Shown one piece after another: positions 11,473 to 21,820 of a stretch of DNA of 64,000 nt. Source of the DNA: Cubamyces lactineus (Eukaryota > Basidiomycota > Agaricomycetes > Polyporales > Polyporaceae); assembly GCA_022376465.1 (NCBI GenBank), contig JACDTU010000014.1, forward strand, positions 434,001 through 498,000, in the 5' to 3' direction. The stretch's first letter is position 1. Each line of letters begins with the position of its first letter. The notes beneath the pieces were generated by a model. That model saw only the letters and a list, made by a program, of their open reading frames with translations, was not told the origin of the DNA and ran no database searches. The translations under genes and the position numbers were made by a program.

Positions 11473-13625
11473 TCAACTCCGCTCGGGAAGTTTCTCTGCA
11501 ATGGCAGCTCGAACCAGCGTCTCAGCCTTCTTGGACCGCGGGCTGATTCTGCAACGACAATCCTCCGGATACCTGAGTAGGCGTCGTGGTTATCAACAGT
11601 TGAACCAGATGAGTGACGTGAACGCACGATATGAAGCCATGCGATTGCGCAGGCTCAATCATGACAGGACATCCGCGTTCATCCAGCGGCGGATCAATGC
11701 TGTAGATGTGCAGTATGGAGGCTACCGTGATGAACAGGGTGGACTGGGCGTAATGTCGCCCAGGGCATACCCTGCATCGATTTCGTCAGCTCCTGAACCT
11801 CAAAGACGAGAAGATTGGCTTACCTGCGGCCAAATCCGAAGACGAATGAGGCGGGGTCTAAGACGTCCGGGTCGAGCTTTCCGTCACGAATGAACCGGTC
11901 AGGATCAAACTTATCAGGCTCGGGGTAGTACTGGGGGTTGTGCATTACCGCCCTAGGGTCATTCATAGTCAGTGACAGTAGTTTTGAAGTGTCGACGGAG
12001 AAAGACATACCACACGTTCGGGACAATGACCGTGCCGGCGGGTATGAAGTACCCACCAAGCTCCTCATCTTCCGTTGTACAGTGACCAACTCCCAGGGGA
12101 ATCACGTTGTGCCAGCGAAGACCTTCCTTGACGATCGCGTTGACGTAGACTAGGGCATCGCGATCCTCAAAGTCCGGAAGACGATTACGTCCGACGACTG
12201 CGTCCAATTCAGCACGCGCTTTCCTCTGGACATCCGGATTCAATGAGAGCGCAAGCAGAATGCCTTGGATGGTCGAAAACGTCTAGCAGCGATGCACGTC
12301 AGAGACGCATAGGTAATTGGGGATTAACATACCGTGTCCGAGCCACCTAGTATCCAAACATTGCGTCGGTGTTACGTCTGATTGACATGTAGTACCAGTT
12401 GAACGAGTCCACGCACCTTCTACAGCTGACGCGGTGACGCGTCGTGCAATTTGCTCGTCCTCCGCCTCTAGGCCTGACGCGCCAGTCCTACGAAGCATAT
12501 CGGAGACCATAGAGGCGGTATCTGGGTCTGTTGCCTGTACATAGGAATCCGACAGTTATTCAGGTCAAGAGTGCGATTAGAGAGGACCAGCGACAAAAAC
12601 CAGAATGAAAAAAGAAGGAAAAAGGAAAGAAAGAAAGAAGACTTACAGCTTTCTTCGCTATAGTGAACGGCACGTCGAGCATATAATCACTCGGAACTCG
12701 TGCCCTAGCCAGAGTTCTCTGGAACCCTGCACCGGGAAACCACGCAGGTATGTACCTTACGATAGGGAAATGCTCCAATAAGAATTGCACGGACACGGTA
12801 ACCAGACGTAGCCCAACGAACGCCTCGTCTACAACCGAGATCCAATTGTCCTCTTCGTCATCGATGTCGATGCCGTACGTAACCTTCATAGTCGCAGCGG
12901 TGACAGTGCTAGTGTACAAGTGGGGCATGAGCATTGTATCAAGGATCTTAACGCGTCACAGCTAAGATTGGACTGTACTCACTACTGTATAGCCCTCTGG
13001 AGGTCCGCCGACTTGTCCAGCAGCTTGACGAGGAACTTCCGGGTAACTTCTCGTTGCACCGGCCAATAGCTCGTCATCTTACCCGGGTTAAAGTACTGCC
13101 AAAACATGCGTCTGTGGGTCCTCCACAACCGGCCGTACGGCAAAAACGCGAAGTTGAACGCTTGTCCAGCTCTACCACGTTTGATGTCAATTTTCATCCC
13201 ATGACGCAAGCAAAATTAATACATACAGCGATATGAGAGGCGTTTGCGCTCTACTGGAGGTCTTAGCTGAATGCTTCTCGAGCAGCTCGTTCATGACATC
13301 AGGGGAGTTCAGGACGAGCATAGGCTTCCCGAGCACCTCCAAGTACATTATCTTGCCTGACGGCAATAGCTGTTAGCGTAGCACTAGGTCACCGACGAGT
13401 ATACTTACCGTATTTCTCGCCGAGATCGCGGAATCCTACCCAAGGCTTCCACGTCGGCATACTAAACATATTACCGATAATGGGCAGACGCCGAGGGCCA
13501 GGAGGGAGCGGCCGCCCGCGAGAACGAGTTCGCCACTGTACCATGGACTGAAAACAAGCCAGAATCGTGAGAATAGCTGCTAGGAACCACGGGAGGTGCA
13601 CAATGGGTGCAAGGCCGAGCAGCAT
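11473..13625 (-). CDS. Cytochrome P450 copy F
   Basis: Apparently intact P450 of about 520 residues. The ATG at 13625 begins MLLGLAPIVHLPWFLAAILT (anchor). Upstream in-frame codons exist but no better ATG. Then come PLPPGPRRLPIIGNMFSMP, KPWVGFRDLGEKYG, MYLEVLGKPMLVLNSPDVMN, AGQAFNFAFLPYGRLWRTHR and MKVTYGIDIDDEEDNW. The 14-nt I-helix exon at 12333-12346 encodes GGSDT. ALSLNPDVQRKARAEL, ExxR in KEGLRWH, FDPDRFIRDGKLD and the haem loop FGFGRR/VCPGRHYAQS follow, with the intron falling inside the haem signature. The C-terminus is YPEDCRCRISPRS, ending at 11473. It sits 3' of the intact DysF peroxin gene, the ancestral arrangement of the duplicated unit. Confidence 0.92.
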
Positions 13626-13668
13626 GTTGGAGATAGCGATGGCGATAGGGGGCACGATGAGCAATCGC

Positions 13669-13675
13669 CTTATAG
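13669..13675 (-). promoter_or_regulatory. Candidate TATA box of P450 copy F
   Basis: CTATAAG on the minus strand about 45 bp upstream of the chosen ATG, which supports that start over upstream non-ATG codons. Confidence 0.4.
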
Positions 13676-14070
13676 CTTGACGAGCGGCAACGAACGCCAC
13701 ATTTCGCAGATCGATATAGCGGACGGCGTGAGGATCTTGAGGGGATCCGCTCTACGGAGGGTGATGCAGACTTCACCGAATGCAAGGCAGACATTCTCCA
13801 TATGGCATTGGCGCGCACTGTAGATATTAGTGTCGTATACCCGGGTTCAGAGGGATCAAATCTGACACCCTGTGGCGATCGCAGGACCAATGCATGGACG
13901 TCACTGGGTCACTGTGAGCGCCTTGACAATGGCCCTAAGTCCACTATTACAGAGCCTCAGCGGAACGCTATGAAGAGCTGTCAAACTCACGGGTATATGC
14001 AATCACTAGAGTGGCCGAGAATCGTCACGGATTAGGCGCAGTGAAAGGAAATCAAGTACCTGAGAACGAT

Positions 14071-15711
14071 CTATACGTTGAGCGGTGGACTGTAGTAAAT
14101 TCGTCTCGTCCAGCGCCTTCTCCTCGTCATACCCCCAGAGCTCTTCCATTCCTCCAGCGGGTTCGGCTGCGGGTTGAGCCATGTGTCGTTGGTGTATACC
14201 CAGCCGCCTACGGGGAAACCGTCAGCCCTGAAGCTGTCAAAACAGAACAAATGAACCCACTTTCGTCTGCGCCTCCAGGCCCAACCCAGGTGCCCTCTAA
14301 GTCCGGCCGCCAGTCTTCTGTCTCTACAAAGAACCAGCCAGGTCCCAAAGAGAACGTGAGATTGCTGCTGCAAGGAACGGGTGTCAAATTCGTTCCGTGC
14401 AAATCGCATCACAATGTGCGAGAGAGAGAGGACTGTTCTGACCTTACTTCCCCACTGCCGTCATCAGACACGCCGCTCCAGCCGTCCCGGCCGCGCGTCC
14501 ACGCCTTGCGTTCTCCAGGCTTGAGGTTAGTCTTGCTCCAAAAACCTTCTGACCTAGAAAGTTCCTCCGAGCCGCCAGCTGTGCCGGGAGCCCACCGTTC
14601 GTTCTCCCACAGCTCCACCACGCGCAACTCTGCCCGCCAATGCTTGTCTTCCAAGTTATCATCATCGACGACGCGCAAGGCACGGAAGCGCCACGCATTC
14701 ACCATCGGACGAAGGCCGGCTTGGAGTGTGGGGATGAGAGTATGTTGGGTGAAGGGGTGGGTGGCAAAGAAAGGGAGGAGCCCGAGCACCAGACATGTGG
14801 TACGCATAGGAAGCATGTTGACGATCGGGATCATGAGTACAAATGTCGCCAGAACAAGCGAAAGGACGGCCCCAGAGTACGGAGATGAGTATGTCAGGTA
14901 GGGTACGGCCTTCACGGCAAGGTCAAGTACGTCCGAGCTGGGTAGGGGAGTGAGCCAAGAACAGTTGTGTGCGAATCTGCGCTTACACTGCACCCATGAG
15001 ATTCTGTATTGCCTGTATATTTGCTAGCCAGTCGGCGCTGCCTTCACTGGATTGGGTTTGCGGCATGGGTTGGATAACCCTTGGTGGGAGTGCATCAAGG
15101 CTTTCGCCCTTGCGCAAAGCTGGGTGCCAAACGAGAAGGATGCCCAGGATAGCCGCATGAGGGAGAAGGAAGATCAATCGCGGGAAATAACCTAGATTGA
15201 CATCATGTATAAGCCACAGGGCTATAATCAATGGCAACACGGTAAAACTCGGCTCACAGAGGAAAGCGTAGGCTGCCATCCACACGAGTGTGTATTTCCA
15301 GCTCCGTTTCCAGAAAACAATCTCTTCCAGGCGGTCCTGGAGCCAAAAAATAGGTCCACTCTTGGCAACAAAGCGTCGGAAGTTGGTGGTGGTGATGGGA
15401 ATGGATAGTGGATCTCGGGTGCTGAGCAAATTAGATGAGCCCTTCTTAGTACCTTGTGACCGAGGAGCCGCAGGCGCATTGGCAGGTAGCTGGAGAGCAG
15501 ATGAGAGGAGCATCGACGTCAAGTTGGACCCTGCCTTCGAGGGCGACATAGGCTGAGTGATAGGTGAACCCGACATGTTTCGAACAGGTGAGTGGTCAGG
15601 CCTCGGCAGAGAGGTTACGACTTTAGGAGCAGGGCGGAGATCATGGTTGGCTTGGTCTGAGCGAAGACGTGTAGCATACGAAGGAACCTCAACGTAATCC
15701 AAGGTGGCCAT
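14071..15711 (-). CDS. Peroxisomal-membrane DysF protein (Pex30/Pex24-like)
   Basis: Integral membrane protein of the fungal Pex24/Pex30 group. These act at endoplasmic reticulum-peroxisome contacts and influence peroxisome number and lipid-droplet biogenesis (family knowledge). The ATG at 15711 opens a 240-residue first exon. It has a disordered N-terminus and then FWLQDRLEEIVFWKRSWKYT with several hydrophobic segments. Exon 2 (from 14937) adds further membrane segments and RALRVVDDDNLEDKHW, VVELWENERW, the start of the DysF domain. Exon 3 carries LGPGWFFVETEDWRPDLEGT, and after a 53-nt intron (14208-14260) exon 4 gives GWVYTNDTW and TRRRRWTRRIYY, the classic DysF end. The exon 2/3 junction is uncertain and needs a GTCAGA donor. 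A decayed 3' copy lies at 10130-10990. Confidence 0.85.
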
Positions 15712-16237
15712 CTTGTCTTGTATGATCGGAAGACCGATGTACGGTCTAAAAGGCTATCCTGTACGCAGTAGCTGGTGTCTGATACTCCTCCGTCGCGCGG
15801 TCGAAGCGTCGCAGAGATGTGGGTATCGCACCAACGGTGCGTCTTCCTGTACTGAGCTTGACCTGATGTCGCTACGCGAGCTTTCAAATGTATATAGACA
15901 CAGGCTACCTCTTGAGACGCGTGTCGTGTCGTGTGAGCGTGCCAGAGTCCTAGCGAACTGAATCCATGCAGAGGGGTGCACTATGGTAATGGTGAGACGG
16001 GAGCTGCGTACAAGGCACGCGCTGCATGTGAATATACGAGCGCTCATAGGCGCTCACAGAGAGAGACGCCGATCGCGAGTCGCGACACCGGCTCTCCTTG
16101 CCACCTTCGTCAAGCTGTTGCACTACCACCACACATTTCTTCTGAGTCTTACGAGAATCAGCTTGACCTCGTGCAGAGTTCTCTCAAAGTATATGTCAAG
16201 ATATTCCCCACCTACGTTCTAAAGCACCCGTCGCTGC
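15712..16237. promoter_or_regulatory. Divergent promoter region between DysF and LYR genes
   Basis: About 526 bp separate the two divergent start codons. A TATATA lies near 15889-15896. No other element can be named, and the 5' UTRs of both genes must lie here. Confidence 0.45.
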
Positions 16238-17666
16238 ATGGGCGTTCCACTCCCCTCACCCCAGTCACTTGCTCACCGCGCCCGCTTGGCCTCTCTGTTC
16301 TCTGAACTACGACCAACACGTTTTCGCGCCCCTCTCACACGACTGCCCGCTCACCGTATACCCACACTATGGACACTCTACCGAGGCATTATACGCGACG
16401 CGCCGACAGAAACTGTACGTCGTACCCGTCTTTCTGTGAGATCATGAGTGTGTTTTGCATCCCTTCCCGTTTAACGAATGCCCGAAACAATCGTCCCTCT
16501 AATATCCTGTGTCAAGATTAGGTCTCATATGCGTGAGTTCTTCCGCTCACGCAGAGGTATGCGCGGGCAAGGCGACGTCACTCGCGAGTTGAAGAAAGCA
16601 TATAGGGTATGTCCGTTTGCATACACCCACTTTCTATCAGCTTCACCCAGTCGTCTGTAGCGGCTAGAGGTCTTCGGAAGGGTTAAGGCCGGCGATGAAC
16701 ATCTCAAGGCCGTTTGTCAACGCTACAGCAGAATGATCGAGGGTGCTGCTTTCCAAGCGAGGGCGGACTGGGTGTTCCAGCAAGAAATTGTAGGTGGATT
16801 CGGCCTTTTTCTCGCGCGACAGCGTTCAGACTCTCTACGCGTCGCAGGCATGGCAAGAGCGGATGCGAACACGGCCCATTATGACTGGTGGATACCTCAA
16901 GCCATCATTCTTCAACAAGCCGCTCCCGCGGCTGCGACCTCAGCCGTTGCATATCACGGGCATGATAGTCTCGCGCCGGAAGGCACGCCAACGAAGACTG
17001 GACAGGAACGATGCTCTGCAAGACGAAAAGGCCTTCTTGGACTTCGAAAGCAGCTTCGAGAATGCCCTAGCTGCGAACAGCGGATCCTCGTTCGAGCGAT
17101 TCTTCTCCAATCATATGTCTAGTTGGCGTACGTACACCTTCCAGTACCTACGTTTTGCGTACCTAACGGCGCCTGGCGCTGCTGTAGGCGCACCCCTCAA
17201 CGAGGACCTGAGAAGGCTCACGGATGGCTTCAATCGAGAGAGAGCTCGATCGGCCGTGCCGTACCCACCCGAAATGCTAGAGCAAATACGCGCGGCGCGG
17301 CGGGAGAAGATCGCAAACAAGACGCGCGAACGCGAGCGCGAGAGACGCGGAGAGGTGACGAACCACCTGCTCAAGCAGATGCGCAAGCGTCCGCCTGCGC
17401 ATAGGCTCTCGCAGATGTCTCCCAAAGCCAGGCGCATGGACATCATCGCGCGGGGGGCTAGCGAGGTGGGCTATGTTGCGAAGGTGAAGCGGGCTTTGGG
17501 GCACAAGCTGCGCGACCCGGATGCATGGCGGGTCGAACTAGGTCGACCGGAGAACAAGGAGACGTTGGATCGGTTAGCGGAGGAGATAGAGGAGGAGAAC
17601 CTCCGGCGTAGATCTGCTTTACAGAGAATGGGAGAGAGCGTCGAGCAACCACCGGCCAACAACTGA
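16238..17666 (+). CDS. LYR-motif protein, Cup1-like
   Basis: Complex-1 LYR family protein of about 410 residues. LYR proteins bind the acyl carrier protein and act in mitochondrial assembly, and the long fungal members resemble fission-yeast Cup1 (family knowledge; the Cup1 match is from memory of the pattern). Exon 1 (16238-16414) contains HRIPTLWTLYRGIIRDAPT, the LYR motif. Exon 2 (16517-16606) has MREFFRSRRGMRGQGDVTRE, exon 3 (16661-16789) has AGDEHLKAVCQRYSRMIEG, and exon 4 (16830-17666) is the long C-terminal part with an Arg/Glu-rich helix (KTRERERERRGEV) and ends PPANN. All three introns are phase 0. The Arg-rich N-terminus fits mitochondrial import. The start could lie further upstream if another exon exists. 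Confidence 0.75.
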
Positions 17667-17843
17667 AGACGGTATACTACTTGTGCGGTACTATACGGTG
17701 ACTAACATCCTAATACATCTCTACCCCCGCTGCAGATAGTCCACAACGGTTGTTCGCATTACGACCGGTACACCAGCAGTCAGAACTCAAGCGACTTGAT
17801 GCGTGCGTAATAAGTGCTGGCTGGTAAATGGATAGAGGTATTA

Positions 17844-18199
17844 GAGCGTATTTGCACGCAGTTTAAACCGCCCCACCCGAGTCTTAAAACAGCGGAGCAG
17901 CGGTATGGGCGCTACAGAGAAGTCTGAGCGCTACTATTCACGTTTGGCGCTAAGCCGCTGCTGGCCGCACCATCAGTCGCCGTTTCTCATCTCCTTTCAC
18001 CGGTAGCCATGATGGATATTAGAAAGCTCCTTTGCTCGCTTTACTCGTTGCGCACCCACATCATATGCTCTCGGAAATACCCCAAACTGCCGTGGCAACA
18101 ATACGGGCGCTTCATGTGAGTCAAGCGCTCGATTGCTCGCCAGCTCCGACTACAATAAGTCTTAAACTACGTAGTTTAAACTGCGTTGCAAATACGCTC
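17844..18199. mobile_element. MITE-like element with 27-bp inverted repeats and TA flanks
   Basis: The left end GAGCGTATTTGCACGCAG with following TTTAAAC (17844-17868) is repeated inverted at the right end, where GTTTAAACTGCGTTGCAAAT runs into ACGCTC and stops at 18199, with one 1-nt indel. Both ends are flanked directly by TA (17842-17843 and 18200-18201), as expected for a Tc1/mariner-type target-site duplication. The element is 356 bp and has no coding capacity. The right end also contains the perfect palindrome TTAAACTACGTAGTTTAA (about 18162-18179). Confidence 0.75.
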
Positions 18200-18396
18200 T
18201 ATTGCAGGAATAATCGCGCAATTGGCGCACTACGCCAGAACCAGCGCCACCACGACCACCTATTGCGATGGGCTCGGCCCAAATTGGTGGAGTAATGACC
18301 ATATTTGGGGCACTGGGGGCAGGTTGGTGTTGTGGGTCCACCACATTCCTTGACATCACTATGACGCACCCGGATACGCCCCATTGTCGTCTGTCG

Positions 18397-18403
18397 GTAT
18401 AAG
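18397..18403 (+). promoter_or_regulatory. Candidate TATA box of the 109-residue orphan gene
   Basis: TATAAGA about 105 bp upstream of the ATG at 18507, in a region otherwise lacking start codons. Confidence 0.4.
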
Positions 18404-18506
18404 AGGAGGCAGACGACAGTGCGCCGTCGACCAACTCGAGTCGAACAGTCGAACGCGTACACTTCGCCGCTAACCACTCCATTTCATTTCTACACTTCTC
18501 ACAAAT

Positions 18507-18897
18507 ATGTCTGGCATCCGCGGCAACGATCTCGCCAACCGCGAGAAGACCGACGAGGCGGCTACCTTCAAGAAGGCTTTCCAGACCGTGGACCGGCCCC
18601 CTGTGACCGAGCGGGACATCCACGAGCAGTACATGCAGGACCCACCTCGCGTAAGTGCCGCTTGCCGTACCGACGTAGTAAGACTGGAGCTCACGGCCCG
18701 TTGCTGCACAGAACATCACACCTGAACCCAGCACTGACCGTAAAGCGGCTGGGCTGAAGGAGGGCGCAAGGGAGGAGACGGATCCCAAACAGGACGGCGT
18801 CCTCGGTGACCAACCTACGGGAAAGATACTGCAGCAGGACGCTCTACAAGAGCTAACGACAGGGAGCTCGGTACACCCTGGCAACCCTTCGTCGTAA
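18507..18897 (+). CDS. Small hydrophilic protein, function unknown
   Basis: Two-exon gene for 109 residues. Exon 1 (18507-18650) starts MSGIRGNDLANREKTDEAAT and ends at a strong GTAAGT donor. Exon 2 (18712-18897) starts NITPEPSTDRKAAGLKEGAR and ends VHPGNPSS. The junction is phase 0 and both exons share the same charged, low-hydrophobicity composition, which supports a real gene rather than chance frames. There is no signal peptide, membrane segment or known domain. The pattern resembles small conserved hypothetical proteins of Agaricomycetes, but I cannot name a family. It sits between two inverted-repeat elements. Confidence 0.7.
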
Positions 18898-19118
18898 ATC
18901 CCGTCGTTCGTTTTGGGGAGGATCGATGTACCAGTCAGCGCAGTGAAGCATTTGTATCAATAGACAATCATCAGCATCATTTCGAACACTAGAGCCTAAA
19001 AATGCACGACTTCAATTGCTTGATGCCCGGCCATAGCTAGGCTATAGTATGCACCCTGCTTCTCCAGTGGAAGTTGTTGGTACGTGGACTGTAGAAGGAA
19101 AAGGAAAAGAATCCGGTA

Positions 19119-19815
19119 CTATCACTGTACCGGTTATGCAAAACCCGAGCTCTTATTCAAATATCTCGGCCGCTGATCCATGTATGCAGCTCAAGTGCTG
19201 TACAGCAGTTCTATTTTGTATCCCGCCGATATATGCTCAAGCCGGAGGTACGAGGATGCGTAGGTCTTCCTTTAGAGAACATACGAATGTCGGTACAGAG
19301 TTGCAAAACTCTGGCTCCTGCAAGCGCCGAAAGTAACAGAAAGTCACTGGCGCTAGACCGCCACATTCGTTCAACAATCTCCCCTACAGAGCGCGGCGCC
19401 TCAGCTCGCTAGGTGTGCAAATTCGTACTCCGAATCACACTAGGGAGCTCTATGTCACGCCGCCCTCGTCTTGAAACGATTTTGCGACCTCTACCTGACA
19501 GGAAAAACACCGGAGCATGTCTGAAATAACAGAACATGGTGTCCTGTACCATGTACGCATTCCTGAGACTTGGCGTGAAAGTACAGCTCGTGGCGAGAGC
19601 AATCCAAGCCATGATGACCCCTCCGACGGGCTTGTGCATACTGTGGGGGCCCCGGTGCTCATCCTGCTACCCTCAAATTACATACAGATGTTCGTATACA
19701 GCAGGGTTAACTGCTTGCCAGTTTTGAGGCGGAGTGTGTGGATGCCGGCGAATATATTTGAGTAAGAGTCGGATTTTGCATCACTGTCGCTTTTGCATAA
19801 CCGGTGCAGTGATAG
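19119..19815. mobile_element. MITE-like element with about 25-bp inverted repeats and TA flanks
   Basis: The left terminus CTATCACTGTACCGGTTATG followed by CAAAA (19119-19143) is matched inverted at the right terminus, where CATAACCGGTGCAGTGATAG ends at 19815. Beyond the termini, a second matched block (left CTCTTATTCAAATAT, right ATATTTGAGTAAGAG) extends the inverted homology to about 50 bp. TA flanks both ends (19117-19118, 19816-19817). It is 697 bp long with no transposase frame. Its right end lies about 30 bp from the tRNA-Gly gene. Confidence 0.75.
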
Positions 19816-19844
19816 TAGTATCTAGCAAAAATATGAAGCTTGCA

Positions 19845-19915
19845 TGCATTAAGGGGGAATCGAACCCCCGGCGGGTCGATGGCAACGACCCAGGTTACCA
19901 CTACCCCATTAATGC
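19845..19915 (-). tRNA. tRNA-Gly (anticodon GCC)
   Basis: On the minus strand a complete cloverleaf starts GCATTAA and ends TTAATGC plus discriminator A. The D-arm contains AGTGGTA. The anticodon stem GGTCG/CGACC encloses the loop TTGCCAT with anticodon GCC. The T-arm is GGGGG/CCCCC around TTCGATT. It is 71 nt with no intron. Confidence 0.95.
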
Positions 19916-20280
19916 GATGTTATAAAGCGGAATAGTTTTTCTCTTACCCGGGCTATGTGAATCTAAGAATCTCGCAACGGTACGCCATGGGTTTTTTTGT
20001 TCCTCTGTGTTTTTTTTTTCGAGATCCGGGTATCCTGAGCACGGGTACGGGCCCAGTAAAATCACGCCACACTTTTGCAGACGGCTGTAAAGCACTGCGA
20101 TGTACTTTCGTCAAACTTTTGCAGTAGAGTAGATAGCGGCTAGCACAGAGCCACAAAAAAACAAAGACAAAAAAGGGGCGTTGGGCCCGCTATTGGAGGT
20201 GGGGTCCTCGCGTTAGGTGCGCCTCGGCCCGTATGCCTCTGAATCGAACAAACATTGACCTGGTCCGTGCGCAGCCCGGC

Positions 20281-20290
20281 CAGTATATAG
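20281..20290 (+). promoter_or_regulatory. Candidate TATA element of the U2 gene
   Basis: TATATAG about 28 bp upstream of the inferred U2 5' end. Motif and spacing only. Confidence 0.4.
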
Positions 20291-20310
20291 CTCTCGCTCA
20301 GACATGGAGA

Positions 20311-20500
20311 ATCCTTACCACTCTGGCCTTTTGGCTTAGATCAAGTGTAGTATCTGTTCTTAATAGTTTAACCACTATTATGGGGGCACCGCCCCCATTT
20401 TTGGTTATCTAATTTTTGCCGCCCCTGTCCCTTGGGCTCTGCTTGCAACCCGAGGGCGCGATGACCTTGCTACTGCAGTATCGGCTTGTGTCGTCGGGGG
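20311..20500 (+). ncRNA. U2 spliceosomal snRNA
   Basis: Contains the nearly invariant U2 core GGCCTTTTGGCTTAGATCAA followed by GTGTAGTATCTGTTCTT, including the branch-point-pairing GTAGTA. It is followed by stem-loop IIa (AATAGT...ACTATT), a GC-rich IIb hairpin (GGGGGCACCGCCCCC), and the Sm site ATTTTTGG at about 20397-20404. A 3' stem-loop has CTACTGCAGTATC, matching the loop IV signature bound by U2B''. The length to the end of that last stem is about 190 nt, as in other eukaryotes. The exact ends are inferred. Confidence 0.93.
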
Positions 20501-20897
20501 ATCTCCTTTTCTTTTTGGTACACCTTTGGGACTGGCCATTTGGCTGGGAGCTCGGTGTGTCAAATGGAAAATGGGAATATTTTCTCATAGTCGGTCTCTC
20601 TAGGTTCCTTAGACGTGCGTAGATAGGGCTTCGGCATGGCTCTGCGTTGCGCTGGGGACACCCTGGGACAACGCCATCTCCCTCAACCACAGTTCCTAGT
20701 GTTCGAGTTCAATGATTATATCCTGAAGTTGAACTTGTATTCCAGTATTGCGTTCCCGAGCTCGTCTGAGTACACTGTGGCTTGCCTAGAGAGTTCAGAA
20801 TTCCACTCGGAGCGCCCGTGAGACGCACATAGACGCCGGATTCGTGAAGCCAGGCATTCCGCCTGCTACATACCCCCGTTGTGCAGCTACCACCACG

Positions 20898-21574
20898 ATG
20901 TCTTCCGACTCGCCCGACACAACGACCATCCCATCGTCTTCGAAGCCACCCAACGATGCAACCAAGGCTCCGAAACGCATCGTCTACCACGTCGAGACGA
21001 CCGGGAGCTACTGGGGTGACGTGAAGGAGGCCATCAAGGTACGTCCCGTATCCCCATTCCGTCCGGCATACGGACGCGTGCTGTGATTCTCACCGCGCGT
21101 TCGTCTAAGGAAGAGGATATCCGTACGCGATGACCTCTCGCACATCAACGAGATTCCGTGTGCGCGGAATAGCCTGCTGAGTGGGATCGCCAGTGGGGTC
21201 GGGATTGGGGTCATACGCGGGATGTCTGCTAGTGCGTATTTCCTTTCTTTCGGTTTGGGCCGGCATGAGCGGAGCCTGGGTAGTGGAGATCGTTGCTGAC
21301 CCCAGGGTGCTGTTGCAGGCGTGTTCGTCGCGTCGAACTGGGCTGTAGGCACGTTCATGCTGATCTCCATGGGCACCTGGTGCGTGTTACTCTTGCCGTG
21401 GTGGGATATCGAGCAGCGTGAAGTCGACTGATGTGTGCGTACTATGGCAGGACGATATGTCAGCGCAACAGGGAGGAGGAACGCCGCCGCGTGCAGCAGG
21501 TCGTCGAGGCTATCCCCAAGCGGTTCGTGAAGACGGACGAGAGCGCATCGTCGAGCGAACCCAAGTCAGCTTGA
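20898..21574 (+). CDS. COX20: Cytochrome c oxidase assembly protein COX20
   Basis: Mitochondrial inner-membrane chaperone of Cox2 for complex IV assembly (family knowledge). There are four exons: 20898-21038, 21114-21231, 21319-21379 and 21451-21574, about 147 residues. Exon 1 has GSYWGDVKEAIK. Exon 2 has the family hallmark INEIPCARNSLLSGIASGVG, the first membrane segment. Exon 3 has ASNWAVGTFMLISMGTW, the second segment. Exon 4 begins TICQRNREEERRRVQ and ends in an acidic Ser-rich tail. An in-frame ATG at 20844 would add 18 residues; the downstream ATG gives the usual short N-terminus. The acceptor of exon 2 is chosen to keep frame, because the nearer AG gives a stop. Confidence 0.85.
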
Positions 21575-21820
21575 GGGAACCCCGCCGCGGCACCTCATCT
21601 CATCATGCCAAAATCTGTGGATCACTTTCATACCCAGATCCAAGCCGCGTTTGTGTGCAGACCATTGTGTTAACGTAGGGCATCAAACATGTCTATGCAT
21701 CGCAGGCCTAGCTGCTCTAGATGTTACGATTATACTGTATAAATATACTAGACTTCTAACTCATCCATCGCTCTCTATCCCCTTCGTGTCGGCTGTACGC
21801 AGTAGATGAGGGGGGCACCG

